Assembly: GCA_020746835.1 (NCBI GenBank)
Contig: JAGPNK010000014.1
Coordinates: 310,001-374,000 of the forward strand
Origin: Stachybotrys elegans
Lineage: Eukaryota; Ascomycota; Sordariomycetes; Hypocreales; Stachybotryaceae
DNA: 64,000 nt
Direction of reading: 5' to 3'
Each line of letters begins with the position of its first letter. The stretch's first letter is position 1. Positions 30,636 through 42,274 of the stretch are shown in pieces. Made by a program: the position numbers and the translations under genes. The notes under the pieces were generated by a model, which was not told the DNA's origin, did not search any database, and was given only the letters and a program-made list of their open reading frames with translations.

Positions 30636-31379
30636 GTGCCGGGGCTAGTGCACTATTGGGACCCGACTGCTGAGCCTTATCGACGTGTGGTGAAGGTCGC
30701 CAACGTGGGCCCTTGGCACAATCAGGAGGATGTCGTTTCTCATATGTGGAATGCGATTCTCAGTCACTACTTCCCCAGTACGGCTGCCCCGGGTCTTCCT
30801 TTCCAATGGATCGTTGGTCGGGAGCCATCTCGAGGCCCCGCCGCACCTGTGTCAGAGAGGATCAAAGTTACGATGAGTGTGTTGGCTCCGGGGCCTAGTG
30901 GCACGCTCGCCAATGACGTCGAGAGAGACTACATCTGGGTTGAGTGTAAGGCACCCAGCCGAGACGAGCCTTTCGAGTGGAAAGGCGCGTTCGATGAGGC
31001 GGCAAGGAGGCTTGATGTTGCGTACAGAGATCGGGAAATGTTTGTCATCGTCGCCATTGGCCTCAAGTACATTAAGCTATACTGGGATGGCCCGAGGAAG
31101 CTACCGCTCCCAGGCTGCAAAATCCTGGGCTGGCGTGCTGATCGCTGGGCTCTTGACGACCGTTTCAAAGCTCCGGTTGGACTTCTTCGACTATCGCCCT
31201 ATGTGAATCAGGCTACAGGAGATATTGATACCTCACGGGCCTTGTCTCTTGACTTCTGGACGCGGGGTGGACCCGATGGCCGTCCATTGAACCATGGGGC
31301 TTGCACGAACTTGGAACTATTTTTCCAGGACATACGAACCATGATCAAGCTTCCGGGCGTGAATCCGACTCAATTTTGA
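30636..31379 (+). CDS. Hypothetical protein with an E-x-K (restriction-like) motif; 5' end uncertain
   Basis: The open frame, ending GVNPTQF, encodes about 247 residues with good coding character. YIWVECKAPSRDEPF followed by a predicted helix and MFVIVAIGLKYIKLYW resembles the beta-strand E-x-K arrangement of PD-(D/E)XK nuclease folds, but no family could be assigned. The frame begins at a GTG; a likely first exon from ATG 30554 (MDLEFGQPQYS) lies just upstream, but I could not find a splice that keeps frame. A pyrimidine-rich leader (30390-30490) precedes it. It may be a further member of the nuclease-like families in this segment. Confidence 0.6.
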   Translation: MPGLVHYWDPTAEPYRRVVKVANVGPWHNQEDVVSHMWNAILSHYFPSTAAPGLPFQWIVGREPSRGPAAPVSERIKVTMSVLAPGPSGTLANDVERDYIWVECKAPSRDEPFEWKGAFDEAARRLDVAYRDREMFVIVAIGLKYIKLYWDGPRKLPLPGCKILGWRADRWALDDRFKAPVGLLRLSPYVNQATGDIDTSRALSLDFWTRGGPDGRPLNHGACTNLELFFQDIRTMIKLPGVNPTQF

Positions 31380-31639
31380 GAACCACCCTGGAATGTGCAT
31401 CAAATAGAATGGCTAGGAAAGATGAGGTCGGGCGAGTAGGATAGGGCCTGGATCTTTAATGTATCGTGCAAATCTATTTCATTAGGCTTTCTTCTAGAGC
31501 ACCTCCCTTAGCCTGTTGAGGGCCGTACTAACTCTCCTGAACTTGCGCTTACCTCTTCTAACCCACCACAACCATACTGAGGACTGCCGCGGAGCCCTGA
31601 CACAACAAAGGCAACAAAAGCCACGTTCAGATATCATCG

Positions 31640-32206
31640 GGTAAGGGCCAGTCGCCTTCGTTTGAGCCATGAGCTCGTCTTTTATGTTCCTGCCGGTCTC
31701 TCCAAGCTTGATAAGGCTCGGCGGCGAATACCTGCTGGCAAACGTCGCAAATGATGGGTGGCTATACTCTCAGTCAGCGTGCAGCTCGAATCTCGAAACG
31801 CGTTGCAATTCTCACATCTAATCGTTCAGCCAAGGCCGGGCAATCCCACGAAAGGAAGCGACACACTAGTACATGAGAAGAAACGGGTGACTCAACGCCA
31901 ATCAAACGGCGGAGATGCTCCAGGGCGGCCGCAACAAGCTCAATGTGCACGTCAACCTTCCTCTGGGACAAAACAAACTCCCACTTGTCGCAGATAAACA
32001 TATGGCGAGCGATCGAAGTATTTCACGGCTGGGATGAGGACCTTAAACGCCCATTCTATTCCCTTGGTCCGGAAGAAGGTGGCGATATTGTCCTCGTCAC
32101 GTTCGGAAATGCGATCCCCTAGGACGCGATTCACGTTGTTGGATAGGAGCAGCTCATTGAGCTGGTCTCGGTTGACTTTCAACCCTCGTGCGAATACGAC
32201 AACCAT
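31640..32206 (-). pseudogene. Degenerate hypothetical gene with C2H2-like end
   Basis: The minus-strand frame from 32206 (MVVVFARGLKVNRDQLNELL) runs well to about 32015. It then has to shift by one base to continue as ICDKWEFVLSQRKVDVHIE (32001 onward). Near 31740-31660 there is ICDVCQQVF...DRQEHKRRAH, a C2H2-like pattern. Frame changes without good splice sites suggest decay. Confidence 0.4.
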
Positions 32207-32777
32207 GAGGCAGGGCTCTGTTGAGCTTCCGATGTGGATTGCGTCGATAATACGATGGCGGCTTTGTTATTGTACAAGCACAAAGAGAGAAACGTCGTCA
32301 GATTTAGATGGCAGTGGCTGGTTTTATACGGCACGAATGCAGAAAAATGGGACACCGCTAAAGCTCTTGGGCTGATTCCGAGCTCAGGGAGGGAGGGAGG
32401 GTTGTTCCCCTTTTCATCAAGCCAAGCTATTACCGGTTTCCGATTGCCTTGGCGCCAGGGAAGGCTTCTACTATCTCGGACTGCATACTTCCTCTCATCA
32501 TTAATTGGCATGTTGGCTGCGGTCGGAACTTCCGTGACGATGGCATCGTGGCATTGGGTGTCAGTCCGAGGAGGCTTCGGCGAGTGACGCGGTCAAGGTT
32601 GCCGCAACTTACAAGAAAGGTTGTTCCGGAGGACTGGGTAGAGGCTGCTGCCTTGATGCCGTTAGGCTACGTCGAGGGGCGTATAGTTTTGCAGCGCATA
32701 GTGTGACATCGACGGCCATGGCTGGGCACGGCACAGACACGGTTCAGGCGGCTGTAGTCTGCAACTCAATCCCCTCG
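32207..32777. other. Intergenic
   Basis: Overlapping short frames on both strands; none can be supported as a gene. Confidence 0.45.
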
Positions 32778-34127
32778 CTAGGACGGCCTCTCTCCGCCGG
32801 CGCGTGGCCCACCTCTGGGGCGCGTGGCCGCGCCGTGCCGTCTTACATTCGTTGAAGTTGAAAAGGTCGCCGCCCTGCCATTGACCCTCGGCCGTAGTGT
32901 TTCTATCCGCTGTCTACGTGGCGCTGGCGCTCCACGAGGTGTCTCCGTGCGCCTGGGCCGCGGACAAGGCGCAGAAACCTGCATGACGCTGCCTGGGCCG
33001 TCGCTCGTGCTAGCCAGCTTCCTTCTCTTCGACCTTGACCCTGAGACATCATTCTCCTCCTGCTCGTGTGTCGAGAGGTTGCATTTGGTCCGTGGTATAG
33101 CCTCATCCACCTTCTCCATCCGCCCGAGCTTCTGCAGCCTTGGCTCTGTGACTGGCTGCAGGACGTCTGTGTCGCCTTCAAGTCTCCGTTTCTGGTTGCT
33201 CCCAGTCTTGCCGCTACTGTCCTCGCCTGTCGCAGCCTTGTGCTCCTCCTTAATTTTCTCAATCTCAGACAGGACCCAATCAATCCTGCACTGCTGCTGG
33301 TCGACCTTGGCCTCAGCCACCTCGTCTTTCTCCTTCCCTCTTCTCTCCAGTCTCTGCGCGTCCTTGACAAGCAGGTAGAGGCGCTCGGCTTCGAAGGCGA
33401 GATACTCGGTGTACGTAGTCCACGGGTCCTGCGTCTTGGGGTCCATCAACAACTTTAGAGGCCGCCCAATAACGAACCCTCGGGGGAGCAGTCTCCTCAC
33501 AACCTCTGCGTGCTTCTCGACATCTTCCTCGTCTTGACAGTAGTCGCCATAATCTCGTTCCCAGAGCAGGCGCGCAGCCTGTTCGAATTTTGGCTCGGCC
33601 GCGCGTCTGGAGAAACCCCCCCTCATCAAGTAGTTGCGCCGGTATGCGTCGAGATACGCCCCAAACCCAGGCCTCCTACGCCTTCCGTGAAGCTGCCACG
33701 CGCGGAATTCGTTCCATCGGTTCCACTGTCTGGACAGAGCCTGCCATTGCCCCTCCACATCCGCTGGGTGTTGTTGTATGATCCAGGGCCGCAGCAGGCC
33801 GATGTGCGCGTCCGGGTTGGCTTCGATATGTGGGAGGAGATTGACGTGGAACAGCGGCCGACAGTTGTCGTCGAGGAGGGCTTGGTGACATTTGATCTCG
33901 TACTCGTACTCTTCGTTCTCGGGAGGTTCGACGGTCGACGAGCGGGAGGTAGGATGGGAGTAGCTCTCCACTGGACGATGCTCTGATTCGACTGGGATTC
34001 GGTCCAGCAGCGCGGTGAGGGCGGCTGCGTCAATCGACGGCGCTTGGCTAGGTAGCGGGGTTTCACTGTTAGATTCTTTTACTGCGGAATGGGCGATCCA
34101 AAGGGAAACTCACAGCAGGGTCGCCAT
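32778..34127 (-). CDS. Hypothetical charged protein, two exons
   Basis: A short first exon (34127-34114, MATLL) is joined over a 66-bp intron (34113-34048) to a long exon (34047-32778), giving about 427 residues. The splice yields a smooth frame (LLQAPSIDAAALTALLDRIP). The middle region (residues ~60-200) is Trp/Arg-rich and helical (WNRWNEFRAWQLHGRRRRPG; LLWERDYGDY). Next comes a charged coiled-coil-like segment (KEEHKAATGE) and a basic, Arg/Pro-rich C-terminus with nuclear-localisation-like runs (SRSKRRKLA). No enzyme motif is seen. Its promoter is cut by the nested transposon, whose left end is only 136 bp upstream. Confidence 0.7.
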
Positions 34128-34347
34128 GGCTCTCTTGTTGCGACATGCGCTGCCGATGTTGAGTGTGGAGTCGCGTTGGAGTGAGGTCCATTTAATGGAG
34201 GGACGGGTGGGTCTACGACAGGCGGAGGTGGCAGTGGCAAGAGTGGGTACCTTCTATGTAGATATCCCTTTAAGTGTGGTAAAGCAGCAAGCTTGTGTTT
34301 GCCCCATATGTACTTGCTAAATAAGCCCCTATGTATACCAAAGTTAC

Positions 34348-34697
34348 TATAACAGCAGTGGGATAGGAGAGTGAATAGAGTGGAAGAATGTCTAGCAGGA
34401 GATATACAGTAAGCTTAAAGGTAGGTTGCCTAATAGATACTAATTATTCTCTACTTCCCTCCCTTTAAAAGGGTAAGGTCCTAGGCTATTTATACTATTA
34501 TCTAGCTACTATATTATAACCCTAGTATAGCTAGATTAAAATATAAAGGTACCCTGTACTACTATTGTTCTAGCTATATAAATAGCTTTACTTTTACTAC
34601 TAAATAGTAGCTTCTATATACTGTCTCTTAGCTATATTCCTTGCCTATGGCTGCTATAGCAGCCTTAGGCATCTACTTTTAGTCTAGGCCTATAATA
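34348..34697 (-). repeat. Left LTR (3' LTR of the minus-oriented element)
   Basis: 350 bp, aligned along its length with 41526-41875. It is more heavily C-to-T/G-to-A mutated than the right copy. Its outer end reads tataac on the plus strand, consistent with a TG...CA terminus altered by RIP. Confidence 0.9.
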
Positions 34698-37600
34698 GGC
34701 TGCTCTCTCTTCTATATGCCTATTCTTAGATATAGAGAGTAATTAGCTAATATCTTATAGCTTTCTAGCTAGTCCTTTACTAGCCTAGTGGCCTAATGCC
34801 TTAGCTTTCTTTATCTTACTAGTAGTTAGTAGTATAGTTATTAGTATATTATTAGCTTTATTATGGTTAATAGGGCATTTAGAGCTTATTTATAATATAA
34901 TATATATATAAGTATATAAGTAGAACTGGCTAGAGATAGGTTCTTAGAGTGTAATCTTATTATATACTATAAAAAGGTGGTTTATAAGGTTATCTTAGGT
35001 AGGTATAGTTACTAATACTCCTAAAGATACTTTTATAATACTATAAGGTATTTGCTAGGTGTAAATAGCCAGTGGGTGTCTAGCTTTATAATATATTCTA
35101 TCTTTATATTACTAAGCTCTTTAAGTCTTTTTTTTTTTCTTTTTTAATATTACTTTTCTAACTGTAAGGCCTGGATTATACTACTGTATAAGGCTTTTAG
35201 CTAACCTTATAATAGCTTTATGTATTTTCTATAGTACTTAGTATATATATAATAACTTTGTCTATCTTTTGCTACTTATATTAATCTCTGGCTTATAGGG
35301 CTTTATTTATACTAGTAAATAACCCTATAGGGAATTATTTCTCTTTATCTATTCTCCCTTACACTAAGGTATTATTGCTAGAGCTAGAGATACTAATAGC
35401 AATCTTCTTGTATTTATATAGCCTTATAGCTCTAGTAATTAAGGCTAAAAGTAAGGCCAATTTCTGTCTATAAGTTGCCTTTATTCCTACTACTTATAGT
35501 CTACTTACTAAATAATAGCTAGCCTATTATATACTAATACTGCCTAACTGCAGCTATAACTTGGGATTATATAGGCACTATACTTAAGCCTTATTATAAT
35601 AATATAAATAGTAAGTGATTTACCTTATCTTTATAGCTTCCCTACCCTAACTTCACTACTAAGCAGATTAACCAAGTATTACTATTATTACTTAAATAAT
35701 AAGCTATATAAGAAACTTACTGGCAGGTCTATTAAACTTACCTAAAACCTTACTGCCTTTCTATTAGCTATAGTTCTTAATCTTTAGGCTATTAAGCTTA
35801 TATAGACTAAAGGAAAGAAGGTACTATAGACACTTAAAAAGAAGAAGGGCATCTTAGTTGCTTAAGCTAGCTAGCTAGTAGCAGTATAGGAGCAGTAGTA
35901 ATACTACTAACTTAAGGCACTATAGGTTTAATATAAAATTAATATAGCTAATAGTACTTAAGCTATAGCTAAAGCCTAGATCTAGCTAGCCACTGTAATA
36001 GCCTAGTATATCTTTCCATTTAGAAGCCTTAAGGTTCTAGCACTCTTTCCCTATATATACCCTTCTTTAATGCTAGCCTAGATTGAGAATAATAAAGCTC
36101 TATTAGAGCTTAAGAAAGATAAAAAGTAAAGTAAATACTATTTTCCTTTATAATAATAATATATTCCCTATATAAAATATAGTATTAATAAGGGTTTAAG
36201 GGTTTTACTAATTGACTACCCTAGTATTTTACTCTATTCTCTAGCATTTAAGGTTCTTTTCTAAGCTTTTTACTTATTTAGCTCTAGCTAAGCACTAGTC
36301 TTATTCTACTAATATAATTTTTAGAACTTTCTTAAGCTTTTGCTTTACTAGCTACTATTACCAGTATAATTTTTAGAATCTTTCTAGCTTAGAGTTTCCC
36401 TTTTTTAAACCTTTAGCTATCTTATAGTTTCTTTTCTATAAAGCCTTTACTTTTCTTTTACTTAAAGCCTAGCTTTATACTTATTAATAACCTTAGTTAT
36501 AATAAAGTCTTACCTTTTTTACTAAGTATTTTTAGACTTAGGAAAGTTCTTTTACTTTACTTTATATTTGTAATATACCTAACTCTCTTTATATATTAGG
36601 ATTTTTTTAATTTTCTAAGTTTCTTTAGTAAAAAAGGGGTATTAGTCTAGCTTAGTAGGTTCTTCCTTTTTACTATAATATAGCTTTAAATTACTAATAT
36701 TAAAGATATTATATATTTTTATAGCTAATAGTAGTTATACTTAATAGGCTAAGCAGTGTAGCTTAATAATATATTTAATTTAATAAGGGCTAATAAACTT
36801 CTTTATAAACTTTTTTAATAGATACCCTAGGTTTATATATTTAGTTAAGATAATAACCTAGTTATCTTTCTTAAACTCCTTAGTTAGTTACTTTTTATTA
36901 TAATGCTTTAAATATACTACTTATATCTTTTATAGCTACTATAAGGTAGTGGCTTATGCTATCTCTAAATTCTTAATTTATTATACTACTAAACTATTCT
37001 TACCTGCTTTACAATATATAACTAAGATCTAGCTAGGTCTATAGGGTATATAATCTAGTAGTAGCTATACTAGTACTATATTACTTTCTTTATATATAGC
37101 TATATTCTATATAAAAGTAGCCATTAGAAGTAGGTTAACCTAATCCTCTTATAACTATTTATAATAGACTTTAATATAGTACTTAACTATTTAATTTATT
37201 TATTTTATTTGGCTATTAGTCTATAGGTAGAATATTATACTAAGGCACTGCTTATATATAATAAGATAGCAGAAGGTTTACTACTAGAATACTTTTATAA
37301 AGATTTATATATAGTCTATTATAATACCCTTTAATAGACTAAAGTAAAGAAAGACATTCTCTAGTAGTAGGATTACTAATACCTTATAGGTAATTTCCTT
37401 ATTTATTAGAATAAAGATTATATACTTTGTCAGTCTATTTACTATAACTAATAGAGAGTTATACTTTTTTTTTTAAACTATTACTCTAGGTAGGTCTATA
37501 ATAAAATCCATTAAGATCTTCTTAAATAGTATAGCTAGAATTAAAAGCACTACTAACTTACTATAGAGTTAATAGTATTATGCCTTATTTATCTAGTATA

Positions 37601-39047
37601 AGTTATATATTTTTATATATTACTTTACTTAAGCTTTTATTTCTAGCTAAAAGTAAAATATAATAATATACTTTAAGGTTTTTATAATACTTTAGTACTC
37701 TATAGTAGGGTTATTATATAATAGCTAGAGAATCTTAGTTCTTAAGCTCTATAAAATGAAAATCTACTTTTTATAATATAGAAAGCTAGGGTCTTCTAAT
37801 AATTAATAGCTTTTAACCATTAAGCTAGCTAGTAATATATCTATATATTACAGCTTTTCTTAAACAAAGATATCTCTTTATTACTCTTATTAAATAGTCT
37901 TATCTAAAGACTTATTTAGTAGTTTATCTATTGTAGTTATACTTCTTTAATTACCCTGTGTTTCTCCTTTTAAATTACCCTTTTAGATTCTAGTAAAACT
38001 ATTGTTTATTACTAGTAAGTTATTTATAGAGACTATTATATTGTATATAGACTAAAGGTAGGTTTAATATATTTATTCTCTTCTAACATTAGGACTATCT
38101 ATTAGGTATAATCTATTTAGTATATAGTTTTTCCTAGAGCTCTTCTAGCACTACTAGATTATAGGTTCTTTTTTATAACTCTCTAAGGGTTTCTTTAACT
38201 TATTATAGAATTGCTACTAAAATGTAACTATTATATAGCTTGTACTTTAACCTTCTGTTTTATAAAAGTTAACTCTATAAAATAATAGATTTATAGGGTT
38301 ATATACCTCTAGCCTGTATTTAATTATAAAGTTAAATACTACTAACTTATCTAGAGCTACTAGCTATTTATAAGTTAACTTTACTTTTTTTACTAAGTAA
38401 GTATGATTTAAGTAATTAGTAATTATTTCTATTTTATTCTATATATAGATAAGATAATACTTTTACATTTAGAATGCTTTAATAATAATAAGTATTTTTT
38501 TATTTAATATAAAGAGGTTTACTATAGTACTACTTAGCTTCTTTAATATAAATGTAACTAAATACTAGCTATCTTAGTGTAGCTATATAAAGATAGTGCT
38601 AATTGTAAAATCTAAGGTATTTATTTCTATTTAAATCTTTACTTTTAGGTTAAACTACTTTAGTACTAGTTCTTTTAAAAAGATATTCTTAAGCTACTAG
38701 ATTGTCTATTTCTTATTAAACTCTAGCTAAAAGACTTTCTTTTCCTTTTCTTAGGTAAGATTAGTTAGTGGTTTAATAATATAGCTATAGTTTCTAATGA
38801 ATTATTAATAAAACCCTATAAATCTAAGTAGTAACTATACTTTATTTATACTACTAGGCTCTAGCTAGTTAATAATAGCCTTAATGTACTCTAGCTCTAT
38901 CTAAATCTCTTTAGGCATTACTATAAACCTAAGGTAGCTTGTTTAGGTTATTAAGAATTCATACTTTTTTAGGTTAGTATATAGTTAGTAGGCCTTTAAT
39001 TATTTAAATACTTTATATATATACTATATATACTCTATAACTAAATA

Positions 39048-39074
39048 GCTAAAGACTAAGATATTATTTAAATA
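39048..39074 (-). other. Remnant of reverse-transcriptase YxDD motif
   Basis: It reads YLNNILVFS on the minus strand; codons AAT AAT replace the two catalytic aspartates, as expected from G-to-A change. Confidence 0.75.
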
Positions 39075-41525
39075 GATAATATAGCTAATGTTTATTAGAT
39101 TTTATAGTACTTTATTTATAAACTTCTAAAAGGTTATAGGTATATTTACAAGCTCTATTAGTATTACTAGAAATTTAAAGAGTCTATACTAGGTCTAGAA
39201 AGTAGTCTTTTACTTATTGCCTTTGTAAATATATAGCTAGTAGTATATATCTATTAAGTTAATCTTTATATAGATAACTATATTCTATAGCTAATTAAGG
39301 ATCTTTATAATTAATAGAATAGGTATTTAGTACTTAACTATTAGCTTGTTAAGCCTGTAATAGTTAATATATAGCTATAGTTTCCCTTCTTTCTTTAGTA
39401 TAAATAGTATAGGTACTATTACTAGGCTTGTAGATTACTATATCTAACTATATTTAAGTATAGTGTTAAGAAAGCTCTAGAAAGCCTTTAGCTCTTTAGC
39501 TATATAAGTATAGATAGGCCTCTATAGTAGTGCTTTATTATTAATTAGGTTAATAGGGTATATTCTTCTTTTTAAAATAGAAGGTAACTTAGTAGCTTGT
39601 TTATATAAGAATATATTATTAAAATTAGTATATTTAGTAGGTATTACTAACTATAAAGCTAGCTTACTAGTAGGTTGCTTTTCTCTTGTCTTTTATTAGT
39701 CTTTCTATTGTAATGCTATAGTATATCTATAAGTTATAGTAGCTTTTTTAGCTTTCTAGGGTAGTAATACCTTAAGGTTCTCTATAGCAATAGAGTAATT
39801 CTAGTGGTTATACTTAAATAAGATTTATAGATTAACTACTTAGAACTATAGAAGGCTTAGAATAATATTTTCCTTTCTATTTACTATTATAAAAATAAGT
39901 AGCTAGAGCCTTATCTATTTTTAATTATTAGTAATCTTTATAAGCTTCTTAATTTAGTTCTTAGTTTATATTACTATTTTAAGTATAAATCCCCTAATAG
40001 TCTTAGGTATATTTAAGAGCCACTCTATAGGGGGGCTAGCTAGCTAAGAGTAAATTAGATAGCTATTTAAGCTAGAGTTTAGTAGTATAGTTACTAAAAC
40101 CTAACTCTAGTACCCTTAGATTAGAATATACTATTTTATACTATTCTTGCCCTCTATTTAATAAAACTATATACTAGAGGCTATAGAGACTAAGTTAGAC
40201 TTTATAGCCATAGTATAACTAATAAGGAGTATTAGTAATACTTCTATAAGTAAGCTATTTATACTATATCTTTTAATAGTATACTTAGTACTATTATACT
40301 ACTTATAGTTAGGTACTATATAATAGATAGAGATATATCCCAGTATACTATATTTATAGTATATTATCTTTTATTAATAGGTTATAGATAGACTATTAGT
40401 AAGAGAGCTATATAGCTCTAGCATTATAGCTAGAAAAGAGGTTAGATTGCTAGCTATAATGCCTTAGTTACTTCTAGAATTATCTTAGATTACTAACTTA
40501 GGGACTATTTCTATAGTCTAGCTATAATATAGCTTAGGGCTATATATAAGCTATAGTATTTATATATTAATAGTAGTAGCTAACTTAATAACCTCTAGCT
40601 AGCTAGTAGATAGTCTTCTATTAAATATATACTTTTTTACTTAATTAATAAGTATAGCTTAGAAAAAGAAAATATAGGCCTTCTCTAATAGTAAGGTTAA
40701 AGCTTCTACTATAATGTCTTTAAAGTATACTATAAATATAGAAAGAGACTCTCTATATTCTTAGTATAAATATAATACCTTTAAGGTAGTATTTTAGTTA
40801 TAAATATTGCTACTGAGGACTTATTTATACAACTATTTAACAAACTTAGCCTATATAATCAGCATAAAATTAAATACTCTAGTAGTTAGGTAGTTATTTT
40901 ATTACTATTTAGGGAGTCTTTTTAAGTAAAAGAAGGTATAGTTAACCTAAGCAGTATAGCTACTACTTATGTTTAGTAAGACTTAAAAAACTGCCTTTAG
41001 TCTTTAAAGGAATATATTAAGGTTAAGATAGATAGGCATATAGAGCTAAGGCTTAAAGAGCTATACCCTTATAAAAGAGTTATCCCTAGGTTACTTTATC
41101 TCTATAGTATATAGACCCTCTGCTTTTAGTAGCTTCTATAGATTAATTAAAAAATAGCTATAGCTAGCTATATTCTAAATATACTATAGCTTATGCTTCT
41201 ATAGACTCTTAAAAGTAATAAGCCTAATATACTTATCTAGTGTATTATTAACTAGATTAAGTACTTGGCTAACTAAGGGGTTATATAGAATAGGCTTAAC
41301 TATAGAAAGTAAGTCTAGCTTAGGGGCTAAAACTATAAAGGGATTATTTACAGTCTCTATAATTAGTAGACTAAACAATAAGTCTATTTTAGCATTATAT
41401 ATATAAAGGCTCTATACTATATTAATAATAGAGCTACTATATAGTATATAAGTAAGAATAAAATTAGATATCTTTCTATCTAAATAGTCTCTAGTCTAAT
41501 AGTAGCTTAGGGAAAGAGAATAATC

Positions 41526-41875
41526 TATAATAGTAGTAGGATAGAAAAGTAAATAAAGTGAAAGGATATCTAGCAGGAGATATATAGTAAGCTTAAAGGT
41601 AGGTTGCCTAATAAATACTGATTATTCTCTGTCTCTCTCTCTCTAAGAGAGTAAAGTTCTAGGCTATTTATACTATTATCTAGCTACTATATTATAACCC
41701 TAGTATAGCTAGGTTAGAATGTAAAGGTACCCTATACTGCCATTATCCTGGCTATATAAATAGCTTTGCTTTTGCTACTGAATAGCAGCTCCTACACACT
41801 ATCCCTTAGCTACATTCCTCGTCTATGGCTGTCACAGCAGCCTCAGGCACCCACTTCTGGTCTGGGCCCGTGATA
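41526..41875 (-). repeat. Right LTR (5' LTR of the minus-oriented element)
   Basis: 350 bp, same length as the left LTR. Its outer ~120 bp (41755-41875) keep normal base composition and many CpA sites, while the inner part is AT-rich. Confidence 0.9.
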
Positions 41876-42055
41876 GTTACTGCTTTAGTAGCCTAGTAGC
41901 TAATATAAGAAAAAGGTATTTAAGAGGTATTTAGAGATACTTAATATTAGTACTATATCTAGCAGTATGTATAAGTACTTCTCTCTCTTCTATTAGTTAT
42001 TGGCCATGGTCCCTGTTAGTGACCTGCTTGCTGCTTTACCATACTTAAAGGGATA

Positions 42056-42274
42056 GTCGTATGTCAGGGTAACTACTAACTCCTTATTCAAATCACAAAT
42101 TGAAACATTGAACCGAGACTATCACACTTGTTCCCTTCCATGCATATATTCATGCTAACGGCGAGGACAGCCATGATGATGATGAGAGTTGCACAGTCCG
42201 AGACGGAAGAAGCAGCGAGGTTGCCCATACATGTGATTTGTCATATGGCCACCGATTCGCTCCAAATTCAACAC
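42056..42274. other. Intergenic between transposon and kinase gene
   Basis: No gene was recognised; it is probably the 3' flank of the kinase gene. Confidence 0.5.

Larger units (their letters stand above)
34348..41875 (-). mobile_element. Ty3/gypsy-type LTR retrotransposon, RIP-degraded
   Basis: The element is 7,528 bp, with 350-bp LTRs at each end and a 5-bp target duplication gttac (34343-34347 and 41876-41880). The interior is extremely AT-rich, dominated by TpA, poor in CpA/TpG and without open frames: the hallmark of repeat-induced point mutation. Minus-strand bases 39074-39048 read YLNNILVFS, the reverse-transcriptase YxDD motif with both Asp turned to Asn. A purine tract (complement of ctctctcttct at 34702-34712) lies just inside the left LTR. 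Both support minus orientation. It cannot encode active proteins. Confidence 0.92.
34265..42053. mobile_element. Small TIR element (Tc1/mariner-like ends), interrupted by an LTR retrotransposon
   Basis: The 28-bp ends 34265-34292 and 42026-42053 are inverted repeats with 27/28 identity, starting TCCCTTTAAGT at both termini. Each is flanked by TA (34263-34264 and 42054-42055), the target duplication of Tc1/mariner-type elements. Without the retrotransposon the element would be about 250 bp, too short for a transposase, so it is MITE-like. Confidence 0.75.

Noticed and set aside
34698..41525. Possible cellular genes inside the AT-rich block
   Set aside because: No open frames at all; the block is bounded by matched LTRs and a target duplication and carries an RT remnant.
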